Source: Phallus indusiatus
Taxonomy: Eukaryota; Basidiomycota; Agaricomycetes; Phallales; Phallaceae
DNA length: 64,000 nucleotides
Assembly (NCBI GenBank): GCA_027605045.1
Contig: JAQFWX010000004.1
Location: 1,498,683 to 1,562,682, forward strand
Reading direction: 5' to 3'
The notes below the pieces were generated by a model, which was given only the letters and a program-made list of their open reading frames with translations, was not told the DNA's origin and searched no databases. Shown here in pieces: positions 1 through 12,285 of this stretch. Position numbers and translations under genes: made by a program. The number at the start of each line of letters is the position of its first letter. Position 1 is the stretch's first letter.

Positions 1-1264
1 CTTGAGCCAACTGTGTGTTAGAATGTCCAATATAATACAGGATCATTGCTCTAGCGCTCATTTCAATAATGGCCCGAATCGATTGGAAGGCGGAGTTACC
101 TTTCGTAATACACCATAGCCATTCCACCATCACCTCCCTCGAGCCTTAGTCTTTCGTCGTCGACTATTCGTGCAGCGCATGCGAAAACGCCGAATAACAC
201 AGACACGTATCCAGCATCGGCTCTCTCACTAATGGACATATTCATGAGTTCTTCATACTGCCGCAAGAACGTGGGTTTATCAACCACTATCGGATACGTC
301 GTGAATATAACACGTGATTAATAGATAAAGACCAGTGACTTACCTGGTAATTGAAAATGTAAATGCTCAAAATATGCCTCCACCTATAGAGCATTATTGA
401 CTCGCTAATCTATAAGACAAACAAGCATACATACTAATTTATCAGCCAAATCACGATCAGGATATTCAACCTCTTGAGGGCCTGGCAAAGCTCTGACTTT
501 TCCGAAGCCCAAGCCGGAGGGAAAGTAAAGTAGATTTCCCATAGAATTGGCACCAAATATATCGTCAAAATTGGTATAATGATCCTCGGGTTCCGACATA
601 ACTGCACGAAATGATTGAATAAGAGACATGGTAGAAGAAGAGCCTATCCATCGTGGATGACCATGATCATCCAATGCAAGCTGTCCTAGTTGGTCTCGAA
701 GTTGAGCATCATCGTCTTCTTCGACTTTTACATGAGCGGAATCTGCGGGGGAGCTAGGAGTGGCTTGGGAAGAAGGCGACACCGCTATTGACGCTTGTGT
801 TTTGTTCTCAATAGGAACTTGGGGGGCTGGTTCTTCGCTGCGTTGTACCTTTGTCTCGTCTTTATTCTGGGAAACCACTTTGGCTAGCAATGATTCCATA
901 TGCAATAACCTCTGCTCGAGTTCTTGCACATAACTGTGAGATGTAGATGACGATAAGTGTTAACTTTTAAAGGACAAGGAAACATACTGTCTACTCAGGG
1001 CCGCTCTGTCTTTGGTTTGGATCCAGTTGCATGTAGCCTTGGACGAGATACACTGGCCACAAGTGGGTTCTTTGCCATCACATTTTATTTTCTTGCGCCT
1101 ACAATCAAATGAATACAATAATAAAAAGAGAATGCCTTATCTTACCGACAACTCTCACAAGCTCGCCATACTCTGCGTCTCTGTGACAATAGGGACTTGG
1201 GAGAATCATGTAGTTGTGGCTCGAGTGTAGCGTCCAGTTTGGGCTTCTTCGAAGGGTTCGTCAT
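1..1264 (-). CDS. Zn2Cys6 transcription factor with fungal-specific TF domain (C-terminus off left edge)
   Basis: Sequence-specific nuclear regulator of a fungal-specific family; its target genes cannot be read from sequence. The start is the ATG at 1262-1264 (MTNPSKKPKLD). A first intron splits the binuclear cluster: RACESCR is followed by RRKKIKCDGKEPTCGQC, giving the six-Cys Zn2Cys6 pattern near residues 35-60. A Ser/Pro-rich linker with an acidic stretch follows, then the fungal_trans region, where ADAGYVSVLFGVFACAARI is typical. A further intron of about 51 nt joins VVYER-type sequence to AMILYYIGHSNTQLAQ, which reaches base 1, so the C-terminal part is missing. Family assignment is firm; orthology is not. 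Confidence 0.85.
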
Positions 1265-1474
1265 TACGAAAAGCGCAAAATGGAGGATGAATCCTCTCAA
1301 GACTTGTTAGTGAGACGAAGCGGAGTCAAGTAATGGTAAGAGCGGAGTTTTTATTTGAAGTTGAAGCGTCTATTTACTGCTACTTCTACACTACGTTCCT
1401 TAATTGTCTGGGTTTCCTACAAGCTATCTCCAGCGAATTTATTTGTCTTCTTTTAGAGGAAAAAAGGTTTCAAT

Positions 1475-2380
1475 ATGGCTGAGACTGCCACGTCATTAAA
1501 GCACGATTTAACTGCCGAGGATGACGTTGCTCCTGGAGAACAAGTGAGCTGTTTATACCTCAGGATATTTTCATCTTTTGTAAACCCTTTTGTAACAGGA
1601 TGAGACTTTAGAGGCCATGAAAGCGCGTGTTGAACAAATGGAGAGAGAAGCAGCTCAACTGCGCGATATGCAGGCTGGGTATGCGCACAGCAATTCTCCT
1701 GCGGCAAGTATCCCTGGGGGACAACCATTACCTGAGGACTCCACTATGGAAGGAGAGGAGGATAAGGAAGCAGCGGATATGAGAAGTGTATATGTAGGGA
1801 ATGTAAGTGCAATTGTTAATTGTCTTGTTCTTGTTCTATTTGGATAGAAACTGATTGAGCGAATTAGGTCGATTATGGTGCGACACCGGAAGAGATACAA
1901 GCACATTTTCAATCATGTGGAACGATAAATCGTGTTACTATTTTATGTGATAAATTTACTGGACATCCGAAAGGGTAGGGAACGCATTTCATGTGATCAA
2001 GTCGAGATTTACATCCGCTGGTACAGATATGCCTACGTGGAATTCGCCGAACCGATGCATGTCCAACATGCCGTTGTTTTAAACGATTCAATGTTTAGGG
2101 GGAGGCTAATAAAAGTATTTGTCGACTGATCGTTTTGCGCGTGCGACCCACTAACAGGTATGAAAGGTGGTTCCTAAACGGACAAACATCCCTGGGTTCA
2201 ATAGAGGAAGGGGACGCGGACGCGGTGGTGGTGGTGGGGGTGGATATAGGGGTGGTTTCAGAGGATGGTCGGGTTATCAACCTTATCGTGCCCGGGGAAG
2301 GTCTGTCGTTCATTCTATGACTTTTGCTTGACACTCAAATGTGTTTCTTGGATTACAGGGGTCGAGGACGAGGGTTCTAA
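1475..2380 (+). CDS. Nuclear poly(A)-binding protein, PABPN1/Pab2 type
   Basis: Binds poly(A) tails in the nucleus and acts in tail-length control and RNA surveillance, as known for PABPN1 and fission yeast Pab2. Six exons can be joined cleanly (1475-1543, 1599-1802, 1868-1974, 2027-2114, 2167-2300, 2359-2380), giving about 207 residues. An acidic N-terminal helix ([19 protein letters not shown]) precedes one RRM with RNP2 RSVYVGN and RNP1 KGYAYVEF. The protein ends in an Arg/Gly tail ([16 protein letters not shown]), the site of arginine methylation in this family. The order coiled helix, RRM, RGG is diagnostic. Confidence 0.88.
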
Positions 2381-2570
2381 TGTATTTGCCACAACCCTAA
2401 AAAATTCACATTTTCTCCTCGCAGAAAATGAAATAGCGACAAGCGACGTTAGATGGGCTTCCTGTATAATTCTCAGTCGTATTAACACTGTGCCCAGCGC
2501 TTGAGCAACTCACTACGAAATAAAAATGTAATTACGTAATGGACATTTTTAAGGTCGTTTGACTTACGAC

Positions 2571-3104
2571 ATGTATAATCGAATACTGCCTCTTTCCCTA
2601 TGCCGACGAGCATCGACTGTGGCACGCTCTGAATACCCGTTCTCGAACAATGTTCTTACTCTTCCTTCGCCCGTTGCAAATCCAACGCCGTCGTTGTTGG
2701 CAGGAAAAGGACTAATGTCCGAACTGTACAAGAAACTACCTTCCGGACAAACACAAAAAATGTTGGCCACGCTTTTCCACAGACGGCATCCGAATCGCCT
2801 TTTACCTGGTTCAGTATTGACTGTGACCTCTGATCATGCACCAACAACGTTCACGGGTGTCCTGCTAGGGATACGACGTCGCGGGCCTGGAACTTCTTTC
2901 ATCTTGCGCAATGTCATTCAACGTACCGGTGTCGAACTTCAATTTTTCGTCGGCTCTCCTCATCTCAAACGTATTCAAGTAGTACAAAAGGCCACCGACG
3001 TCAGCGATAAAAACAGGAAAGGTGGCTTCCGACGCGCCAAGTTGTTCTATCTTCGAACCTCACCCGACAAAATGAGCCAAATCTCAACAAACATGAAAAG
3101 CTAG
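2571..3104 (+). CDS. Mitochondrial large-subunit ribosomal protein bL19m
   Basis: Structural protein of the mitochondrial 54S/39S subunit, homologous to bacterial L19 and yeast Img1. Intronless, 177 residues. The start is the ATG at 2571 (MYNRILPLSLCRRAS), which gives a basic Ser/Arg-rich presequence suited to mitochondrial import. The L19 core follows: LLPGSVLTVTSD, then FTGVLLGIRRRGPGTSFILR, VELQFFVGSPHLKRIQVV and FRRAKLFYLR. The length fits an L19 domain plus a leader. It lies between the PABPN1-like gene and the Ivy1-like gene on the same strand. Confidence 0.9.
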   Translation: MYNRILPLSLCRRASTVARSEYPFSNNVLTLPSPVANPTPSLLAGKGLMSELYKKLPSGQTQKMLATLFHRRHPNRLLPGSVLTVTSDHAPTTFTGVLLGIRRRGPGTSFILRNVIQRTGVELQFFVGSPHLKRIQVVQKATDVSDKNRKGGFRRAKLFYLRTSPDKMSQISTNMKS

Positions 3105-3301
3105 TGCTGAGGTGGGTGAAGCCACGTGGTTTTTTTTTTCAGGAATGACTTTAATTCGGAACATTAGATTGTATTATACCAGCTGTACTTAGAATAATAC
3201 ACATAATTTTACTCGTATACATATACTATAGTTGCCGAGGTGTGATCCCGAGCAAGCGGAGTTTGCCGTCCCGTTCCAGCTTTTAAATTGTGTCACCTCA
3301 A

Positions 3302-4916
3302 ATGGATACCCTCAGGAATGGCAAACACTCTACCACCAACAACAAAGGCATTTTAAGGGCCACGTCTCCGACGTTTTCAGCTACCACAGACGTCTCGCAG
3401 GTGCGTTATTTTCGGCCACGTATTTAATCACCTCCGCCTTCAACACTTTGATACTGTACCGATAGATGGATCTAGCCGGCGTTGAGACCATTATAACTCG
3501 GAAAGACCTTCGACATAGTATTCAAGCATATGACGATGTCAGAATATGATTAACTCCTACTTGTTCGATAGCCCATACTCATACTCTCTCTCAGTTAATT
3601 AGCTCGTGCTGCGCGTACAGGAAGGCATTGGTCGAAATGTCCCGGGCTACGTCGAACTTCGCTAACGCCCTAGATGTATGCTCAAGGTACAAATTTTGTC
3701 ATATTTTATTAGAAAAACGAGTTTCTGATGCTCGGTTTAGATTGAAGGGTGCTACAGACGAAGCTGGTCTGAATTTCCAAGCCGCCGGAGGGCTGCAATA
3801 CTTAATGGCGAACCATTGGGAAATCCTTGTATGTGTTCTGCAATCTGGTTTTACATTACTCAATACTATGTCCAGAGTCACACTCTGGAGCAGCAGTTTG
3901 AAGAACCTTTGAGAGCGCACATTTCGCAGTACAAGGCTGCGGTTGTCGTAAGGTCCATCAAATTCTACTGCTTCGTGCGTTTACCGAATCATGTAGGATC
4001 GTTCTGCTGCCTACGAACGTACTATCGTGGATAAAAGCCAAAACATTCGACGAATGGAGGCTGAAAACCTGTACTTGGGGAAGAACAAGCAACGAGGTAT
4101 ACTTTTCTTCATGGTCCAACTCACTACTTCACCATTTTACGTTGCCATCTCTATAGATTTACGCTCATTCAGACAAGCGTTGTCTACTCTACAGGCCGAG
4201 TTAGACGATTTGGATCGACTCAAAGTAACACATTATCAACAAGTATTAGATCACGAACAAGAAGTGTGGGATGTCGTCTCCGGGAAGGTTTGTCTTGTCG
4301 TACGTTCATCCCTGGAAGTGTTTGATAAGATAACCTCAAAATCGTACGCCAAAATTTCTCAAAACTTTCATCAGTTTTAATTTAACGTCTTAGAACTGAG
4401 CCTGTCCTTGAAGCAATGGTACAATCTATACCAGACCCATTCGACTCGTACGGACCCCCAAAGAAAGAAGGGCAGCTTTTCAGTATTCTCACGCCGCTTA
4501 TGACCCCTGACTCCAACGCAACCATTCCGTGGTCTGGCGCAGCTACCGTAGAGTTTCCAAAGACAGACCTCAGCACATCGGAATGGGAAGGGGTTTCAAA
4601 TCGAAATCGTCGTCATTCATCTCCTGTTGCTACTTCGTCGTCTCATAGCTCCAATCACACTATCATACCAGCACCGACACCCAGTCGACATCTCACTATG
4701 CCAACCATACTATCTGTAATTGATGAAAGTCGAAACCAGGATGAGAATCAGGCATCGACACCCGACAACGACAACTCTACTCTGGACCCTCCTAATTCAA
4801 TTCTGACATCGGAGACACAACCAGACTCAGAGCAGCAGCTTCCATCTTCGTCTTCCACACATACCTCAGATACCGGAAGCACTCCTGTATCAAACCCCGA
4901 GACCAAGGAAATGTAG
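3302..4916 (+). CDS. Ivy1-like phospholipid-binding BAR-domain protein
   Basis: Ivy1 in yeast binds phospholipids, Vps33 and Ypt7 at the vacuole; that role is inferred here. Eight exons join in frame (3302-3400, 3466-3537, 3595-3686, 3741-3828, 3876-3947, 3997-4096, 4157-4343, 4394-4916) to about 410 residues. The ATG at 3302 is chosen because it opens the first exon that splices in frame. The helical BAR-like core includes AYRKALVEMSRATSNFANAL, HWEILSHTLEQQFEEPLR, SFRQALSTLQAELDDLDRLK and EVWDVVSGKVCLVVRSSLEV, then SIPDPFDSYGPP, a typical Ivy1 boundary. The last 150 residues are Ser/Thr/Pro-rich and look disordered. The second intron has a non-consensus GTCAGA donor. Confidence 0.75.
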
Positions 4917-4981
4917 CAGGACATTTACAAGTTAATGGCATGTATTCGCTGTATTTTCAGATGATTTATAACGGAGGTACC

Positions 4982-7634
4982 TTATATTCCATTTGATTTT
5001 AATCCATATATTTCTAATGTGTCCTCACGAACCGGTGCGGGACTTTTGAGAAGTGGATCTACGCCATTCGCATTTTTAGGAAATGCAATAACGTCTCGAA
5101 TGGATTTGGCATCGCAGAGAATAGCCAATAAACGATCGAAACCTTTCATTTTAGTCAGCGATTAAACCAAATTGACGGTATCTGTATGTATACCAATTGC
5201 AATGCCACCATGCGGAGGTGCTCCGCATTTTAGTGCTTCTAGTAAATGATCGAAAGAGGCCCACTCAGATTCATCGAGCTGGTGTAGATCAGTATTGATA
5301 AAAGAGAACAGATAACCCCAAACATTACCTGTAAAATCTTACTGAAAACGTGCTCTTGCATCAAATAATCATGAATTCGAACAGAGCCCCCTCCGATCTC
5401 TACACCATTTAACACAAGGTCGTAGTGTTGACCACGGATCTGCCACAGACTTAATGTACAAAAAGAATGTTAGAATAGTATCGACAGCACCTCTTGAACT
5501 TGAGAATTCCAGAACGCCTCCAAGTCATCGACCATCGGAGCAGTGAAGGGGTGATGGGTGCTGCACCATCGACCACGGGCGACGAAATCCTTGTCGTTAT
5601 CGTCACGAGTGAACAGAGGAAATTCAGTTATCCATGTGAAATGAGGTTTGGATGATGGCTGATAGTGCCCTTTATCACCATAGTGAGTATTCAAGGAGTT
5701 ATAGAATATCGATGTCATACCAAGATCCTCCGCTAGGGACGCGAGTTTCAAACGCATTTGCCCAAGCAAGGTGGAAGCACTCTGGAAAAACCAATCAGAT
5801 GGTGCCTATCTACGTACGACGCTACGCTGACCTGCTTGTCTGACTCCCTCGTAGAAATCCAAATTACGTCGCCTGTTTTTAAGTTTAGTTGGGGTGAGTT
5901 CACGAGTGATGTGTGAGATTGGGTATTAAGGATGTTGCTATTTTCGTGCCACGAATTAAGATTATTTTCTTCAAGGATAAATCCTTCGACCTTCGAAATG
6001 AAAGTCAACGTGAGTTTATCAGCCAGAGACATGTATGACAAACATTTTCATCAGGCTTCGAAAGAACGAGGCTTTTAGCAGCTTCGGAGAAAACTCGATC
6101 GTCATTTCGTACTACTAAGCATTCGATGATATTATTATTAGATCTCGTAGTATGTCGCGGTGTAACATCAGTTAAAGTTAATATCTACAAATGCAATGAG
6201 TGGAATAAAACAATCTAACCGAAGATATGCTTACTTGAAGGGGTATACGTAGATCTGGTTTATCAGAGCCAAACTACTTCATTATAAGTCCAGTATCGAC
6301 GCGAAGAATGAATTTGGCAAACACCTTGGATATAGCTTCTTGATAAGTCAATATTGGAAAATCGAGGGAATCGACGTTCATGATGATCTTCCATATTTTT
6401 CGCATCAGACCTTCCACGATTTGTCGTATTTCTGAACCTCCTATCCGCCACGCATCTTTATGGTTTAGATCAAGAGACCCCCAGGATACATAAGCCATCT
6501 CCATATCAATCTGGGTGAATTCAGGTTGACGATCTTTACGACCGTCTTCGTCTCGGAAGCACCGGGCTACTTGATAATATTTATCCACGCTTCCCGAACA
6601 CATAAGAATTTGTTTTAATTGTTGAGGCGATTGAGAAAGAGCATAAAAGTGGGGCGAAGGTACGGACATGCGAGAAGGGACCAAAAATTCGCGGGCACCT
6701 TCGGGAGACGAACGCAATAACATAGGAGTTTCGACTTCACAGAAACCTATGGAATGTCGTGTACGTGAGCACAGTAATAAGACTGGTAATAGGGATATTA
6801 CCAAGATCGTTCAAGTAATTTCTAATCAAATGAGTGACCTGATGGCGTTTTTTGATATTTCTTGTCAGTTCATCCCTTCTTAGATCCAGATATCTGTGCT
6901 TCAATCGTATATCCTCATGCGGCTGTGTGATCCACTTTAGCAGGGAAAAAACATCTCAAACGCAACCAACCAGATTCTCCTCCTCCGACGGAAGGAATGG
7001 CAACTGTCCGGACACTGGATTCAGAAGTAAAGCCTTCTTAACTTCAACTTCAATTTCGCCTATCGGAGACTGGATGATCAAGTTTAGGATAGTGACATGA
7101 ATATGTCTACCACGATCTCACAGACTCGCCTCTTTTCGAGCGGAAGACGGACGTCGTTTTACTTCTCCCTCAATTAGCACAGATGATTCTGTAGGAATGC
7201 TGCGCAAAAACTGTCGAAGCTGTTCGCGGTCTACTCCAGGGACCACTAATTGGGTTGTACCGAACGAGTCCTTGATGTTGTAAAACGCGAGGTGCTTTGA
7301 TGCCTTGCTACGCCATACTTCATGAGGATTTTTTTTGATTCAGGAAGAGTGATCGCATTACCGTTCAGGCATTAACCAACCCGTTAGGACTACTTGACGG
7401 CTCACATCATCCGAGGTTAGCGAGCCGCAATTATGGGTTCTAGATGGATACGGTCCTGGAACGCGTTTGTCTAGCTTTGAAACACAAGAAGAAGACAAAA
7501 GAAACCAAACCTGAGTGTGCTCTAAGGCCAGCAAATGATCCTAGTCGACGTATGCTCAAAAATTTATGCATCATAGCAGTGCTATGCCGAAACTGACATA
7601 CGAAAGACGTTGTCGTTCTGGCGGCATACTTCAT
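4982..7634 (-). CDS. MSD1: Mitochondrial aspartyl-tRNA synthetase (class II, bacterial type)
   Basis: Charges mitochondrial tRNA with aspartate. The start ATG at 7632-7634 opens a basic leader ([19 protein letters not shown]) consistent with import. An anticodon-binding OB region follows ([31 protein letters not shown]), then [14 protein letters not shown]. The catalytic core carries motif 1 ([20 protein letters not shown]), motif 2 ([19 protein letters not shown]) and motif 3 (GGIAIG joined by an intron to FDRLLAIL). The bacterial-type insertion ([17 protein letters not shown] ... [17 protein letters not shown]) is present. The end is AIL ... [12 protein letters not shown] and LKSNGI. Many short introns; all conserved blocks are in frame after splicing. 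Tandem with the phosphopantetheinyl transferase upstream. Confidence 0.92.
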
Positions 7635-7883
7635 TGCTTTCCAGTTCCAACTAGACGCTCAGTTGCCGAGACTGGCATGATTGGCAAAGGTATTATAACA
7701 TTTAGGGTGGGTTTACTATACAATGCTCATGTTTTTTACGTTATATATGTGATCTTACACAGTTGCTAATAAAGAATCGTTATGAGTACAGATGCTATAA
7801 CAGGAAGTCAAAAGGTATATAGCCAGTAACCAGGAAAAAATACCCCGAGTTTTTTCCAACTTGAATGCACTGTAACAAATGTC

Positions 7884-8886
7884 CTATTCCACCCTTGTTA
7901 TTTCCGTTAATGGAACAAAGTGAAATAGAGGATCTCTTGCGGGATCGTCTACGAAAATTAATGATGACGTTGAGTCGTCTTCCTTGAAGTATGCAATGCA
8001 TCCTTGATACACGTCTGAACTTGAGGGAGACAACACTTCGAACATCTTGAAATGCCAGCCTTCGGCGGCTTTACCGTCTATGTGAACGGTATTGTTTGGT
8101 ATATGATACTCAATCCTTTGGAAGTCAAAGCCTAGACCGAGGCCTAAAGCTTTCGAATACGCTTCCTTCAATGTCCAAAGAAGAAAAATGTACTTTTCAG
8201 TTTCGTGAGACTCTTGTTGGGCTGCAAGTATGTCGAGCTCGGTTTTTGACAACTGGAGAAGTTAGGGTAGTCGTAGTCGTGACCGACCAAAATACATGAC
8301 ATACAGTGGAATCGATTGCTCGAATAAAAGTACGCACGGTTTCCCCTTGAGGTATTTTACGTCTCATCACATCAATCCCGATGTATGAAGCGTTCTGCCC
8401 GCTAGTTTCAACTGATGATATCATCGCTACCATCTGTTTGTCGTGTGAAACATTGAAGTCCATTCCAGTTGGGACTGTCTGCAGAATATCCCTTTCAGCA
8501 ATAAGCGAATATTCGAGAATGTGGCACACGTATACCAGGTACGGTTTACCAGAGCTTGTGCGGGAAAATTGCACGTTATCGGTTGGAAACCCGTATTCAC
8601 GCAGCGCTTGATAGGGCAACAACATCCCAACAAGACTACCTTTATGTGCGACAATAGGACCGTGTCTAGTCGAGAGTCATCAGGATATACAATACTCACG
8701 CCATGCGTCCTCACGATGGTAGAATCGCCTCACACGAGCTTGTGAAGTACTGTCTAGTCGATTCAAGCACTGCTGGAAAATCTATAACAACCTCGATTAG
8801 ACTTATTTAGGACTCTGATAGAACTCTGATACCTCATTAGTGAGTTCAGAGATTGACTCAGGCAGAAAAACTATTCTAACTTCCAT
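7884..8886 (-). CDS. 4'-phosphopantetheinyl transferase, Sfp/Lys5 type
   Basis: Transfers phosphopantetheine from CoA to a serine on carrier proteins: aminoadipate reductase for lysine synthesis, and polyketide or nonribosomal peptide synthetases. Exon 1 starts at the ATG at 8884-8886 (MEVRIVFLPESISELTNE) and splices to IFQQCLNRLDSTSQARVRRF. Motifs seen are SGKPYL, FNVSHDKQMVAM, the Mg-binding IGIDVM and the hallmark LLWTLKEAYSKALGLGLGF. About 250 residues, normal for the family. It is divergent from the PfkB kinase with 130 bp between start codons. It stands alone, without a secondary-metabolite cluster, so a housekeeping Lys5 role is the best guess. Confidence 0.9.
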
Positions 8887-9016
8887 TCGCGCAGTGACGG
8901 CTAGAGTGCAAGTACCAGTAGAGATAATGTAGAGGCTGCCGCCTTGAGGCAAATCTTATAGCCGCCATGCCTTTCACAAAGCTATAGCTCGTTTAAGCCA
9001 AAAATATCTAGGCGTA

Positions 9017-10441
9017 ATGGCGAAAGAGTTTATTTCCCTAGGTAAATTTATATGATTCACCTACAAAGTCATCAGCTATCATCTGACTATTCTGCAGGGA
9101 TGTTTATTATTGACAACGTAGAATACGTTGACCAGCCGGATAAAGAGGGAATTACTAAGTGATAACACAACGACGATTACAATCATTAAATATATTAATA
9201 TACGCAATATAGTCAGATTGGTGGAGGAGGTGAGTGATTTGTGTTTGCAAAGTCAATTAGAAACCTGAGGTCGTCGCTTTAGGAACGTACGCAGCAATAG
9301 GTGCTAGAATGTTTTTGGACTCTCGAGATATCGGTATGCTGGTAGATAAAGGCGAGGACTTCCCGAGCGGTCTCGAAGAAAAGCTTCTATCCTTCGGTGA
9401 AGATATGTGGTATTTTCGCACTAGGGAGGGTCCGACTACAAGAGCCGTAAATAAATATGTCGGTCAAAATAAACGGTAAGACTATTGCTTGACGTTGCTG
9501 TCAGGATTTTCATTGAATTCAATCAGTTTTGAATATCTAACGTCAACAATCCAAGTATATCCCAATGATTTGAATGGGAAGCAGAGCTTTGAGCAACCTA
9601 AAAGATTGCACTTTGTCTGCTCCCCGAAAAGAGCTCTTGAAATTATCTCCGAGATAAATTCCGTCCAAAATTGGGATCCTCTTACAATCTATGAGCCCAT
9701 ACCTGTCGGTTTATTATTCTTATCCTCTATTAGTATGCGGAATATATTCACTTGTTTGCAAATCACAGTATAGCTGTGTTCCTGAAGAGTTACCTGCGTT
9801 GACACAGGTTTTACCGTATATTGCCATCTTTAGGTAGGGTATATCTTTTAATGAATAATCTCATTCAGCTTATCATTGCTAGTCCTAACGCAGAAGAAGC
9901 ATTTAGCCTCCTCAATTTTACAGAGTCCATAACCAAAACCACAGTGGAGACAGCTTGTTATCGTTTTCTAAACCTCGTGAGCTCATCAGTATCACCGAAA
10001 AGATATATTATCATTCGTTGCGGTCCTATGGGTTCTTGCATGGCGAGTTCAGAAAATCCTGATTGTCAATGGGTCGAAGCACTTTGGCAAAGTAAGGACG
10101 AAGACAAGGTTGTAGACGCGACAGGTCAATTCCATAATCATCTTCTGCTATCTATCAGATGTAATTAAATCAATTCGTAGGAGCTGGAAATGCTTTTCTT
10201 GGAGGATTGGCTGCAGGGTTGACACTAACGAATAACAATGTTCATGAAGGTGCGTCGCGTCCACTATCTACGGATCGCTAGCACATTATAGCATTCAATA
10301 GCCATGTTCTATGCTTCTGTTTCGGCTTCCTTTGTTATACAACAATTCGGGTTGCCTTCCTACGACCCGAAAACCAACACATGGAATGGCGACTCTCCTC
10401 GACGACGAGTAGACTCATACTTGAAACAATGGCAAAGCTAA
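9017..10441 (+). CDS. PfkB-family carbohydrate kinase, MAK32-like
   Basis: Member of the ribokinase/PfkB superfamily; the substrate of the fungal Mak32 branch is not known. Starts MAKEFISLGMFIIDNVEYVD at the ATG at 9017. After splicing, NQIGGGGTYAAIGARMFL gives the substrate-side GG motif. Further blocks are LHFVCSPKRALEIISEI, IYEPIP, SPNAEEAFSLL, and the anion-hole/catalytic region VVDATGAGNAFLGGLAAGL, with the DTGAGD-like Asp replaced by Asn. The C-terminus is FYASVSASFVIQQFGLPSYD, ending KQWQS. Several introns have weak donors (for example GTCGGT near 9707). It shares a 130 bp divergent promoter with the phosphopantetheinyl transferase. Confidence 0.85.
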
Positions 10442-10951
10442 ATTCGACTTCATCGGCTCTCTTGCCTGACATAGCAGACGCATCATGTAACATGTATACC
10501 TAATCGGAATCTGCGATCATAATAATAGTGGCGTGTTTAAATGAGAATTGAAACGTAAAATACTCGCTAAAGCGTAGATATGTCACTCAGGTTGAAGCAT
10601 GTGGTTTCTATTAAGCACGATGCTCGTCGCACCACTCTAATTTACCTCAAGTTTGAAGAATGACGTATAGTTTTCATTCTCAGGGCTAGCTCAGCTCAGC
10701 TCAATCATGTTTTCCAAACAGTGAAGTTTGAGGCCTGGGTGTGAGTCAATGTATTACTATGCACATCAACGAGAAAATAATCCAGGGGAGATACACGTAC
10801 AAGTGTATATATACGCCTTGCATTTCAACGAGATGAAGAGTTGCGGCAGTCCGAATCGTCACAAGTAGGGTCGGATCAGCGTAACCGTGTCAAAGGCTTA
10901 TAAAATATGGACACACGCAGGATAGTGCAATGGCATAATTTCTCTCAGGGA
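10442..10951. other. Intergenic region without a clear gene
   Basis: This is the 3' flank of the PfkB gene. No reading frame here has conserved sequence on either strand. A short direct repeat (agctcagctcagctca) lies near 10690. The coding signal on the minus strand begins just to the right. Confidence 0.5.
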
Positions 10952-11192
10952 TTACCGATTAACAATTTCATGTTCGAGTGATTGGAAATACAACATTCTA
11001 GAGTCTTCTTTGGTGTCCAGGTCTAAACCTTCACGTCTCCATGTTTTACGGCCAAGTTGAGTATTATATAGGTGGCCTGATGCTGCTCGCAATTCGCCGA
11101 GAGCTAAAAACTGAGATACGCCAAGGTCACCAACGTACCCAACCTTTCCATACCGAATTCTTCAATAGATAGTCCATATAGGTCTATAACAG
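10952..11192 (-). CDS. Coding-like extension downstream of TAF8, one frame away
   Basis: Past the apparent TAF8 stop, the minus strand stays open in the neighbouring frame through VTIAVIDLYGLSIEEF. A 50 nt GTATGG...TTTTTAG intron then leads to ALGELRAASGHLYNTQLG and LEHEIVNR, stopping at 10952-10954. It has no start codon of its own. One additional base near 11200 (for example in the GG of RKRW) would make it the C-terminus of TAF8. This is the same one-base deficit seen in other genes of the window. I do not recognise a separate family in it. It is either the true TAF8 tail or an unassigned exon. Confidence 0.5.
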
Positions 11193-12189
11193 CTATCGTA
11201 ACTTCCAGCGTTTTCTGTCGGCACTCTGAGTACTTTTCCAATTTACGACACCACTTGCAAGTTCTAAATCACCCTTTCCCGAAACTTCTTCCGTGGCTTT
11301 CACTAGATGTCGAAGCGCTTGTTGAACCTTAGTGGCATTGTCGAGCTTTCTGTCGAGAGATGGTGCTTTGATTCGTTTTAACGTAGCAGGCTGGAAAGAT
11401 TACGTTAAAAGGGAACGGGCTTAGAAGAAAAATGAGACCGCATACGGCTGTATGAAGATAGGTATGCTTTGGCGGAAGAGAAGGCAAATAATCTGGAAGG
11501 TCTTGAAGGGTTTGAGGTAGAATGACTGGGACTGGAGGCGCGTCCTCCTCGTCAGACGGTAGAATATCAGGCGAAGGCTCTCTGGGAGGTGGAGAAACAA
11601 GTCTCGTCGACGGAGGAGGTTCTGAAATAGCACAATTCAATGTCATATAGCAGTAGAAAATGTGTTTATGGCTAGACCTTGTTTTCTTTTGCGCTTCTTA
11701 CTGGCTTTTCGAAGTTGCTCGGCCGTCAAACCATGGGTTTCGCAAACAGTGAATACGTCGTACACCATTGGCGTGGCTCGATTGCACAGTGTTGCTGCCT
11801 CTTTAGCATGCCTTAATAATGTTATCATGACTGGCAAAAAATTTGCAAAGGCTGAGTACACTATGGAGCCATGAAATTAGCGTGAAATACGCACACGCCA
11901 CAACCTCATTTTCGAATCTTTCCAAGGTATGACGTTCGTATGACTTGAAGCCAGCATTTCTCAATTGGGCCGCAAGTAAACGACGCATGGTTTGAGAAGC
12001 CACTGAAGCAGTTATTGTGGACGGCTGAACAACAGGCAGTGGTGCCTGGGGCGGTTCTGGAGGAATTGGAGGTGGAACGGCATAATAAGCACTGTAATCT
12101 GGATATGCATAAGGTGCGGGAGAGTATTGGTATTGCAATGGGACAGTAGGAATTGGCGGCGGCGCGTAGTTGTAGTTGTAAGATGTCAT
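11193..12189 (-). CDS. TAF8: TFIID subunit TAF8
   Basis: Histone-fold subunit of the general transcription factor TFIID, pairing with TAF10. The start ATG at 12187-12189 lies in good context and opens a Tyr/Pro-rich N-terminus (MTSYNYNYAPPPIPTVPLQ). The histone fold reads RRLLAAQLRNAGFKSYERHT, then FENEVVAFANFLPVMITLL after an intron, then CNRATPMVYDVFTVCETHGL. A KKRKRK basic patch leads to EPPPSTRLVSPPPREPSPDI and the TAF8 C-terminal signature LPPKHTYLHT, then KAPSLDRKLDNATKVQQALR. In the sequence as given it stops after RKRWKLR at 11193; a frame break may truncate it (see the segment at 10952-11192). Confidence 0.85.
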
Positions 12190-12285
12190 TGTTGTTCTTG
12201 CAAGAGAGTAATTATTATTAGTCAGCAATATTAACCAACCCATAAATAGACTCTATTGGAGGCTCTACTATATACAATGCAGGTT

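Noticed and set aside
7884..10441. Secondary-metabolite cluster around the phosphopantetheinyl transferase
   Set aside because: Neighbours are AspRS, a PfkB kinase and TAF8. No synthase, transporter or tailoring enzyme is present, so it is a solitary housekeeping-type transferase.
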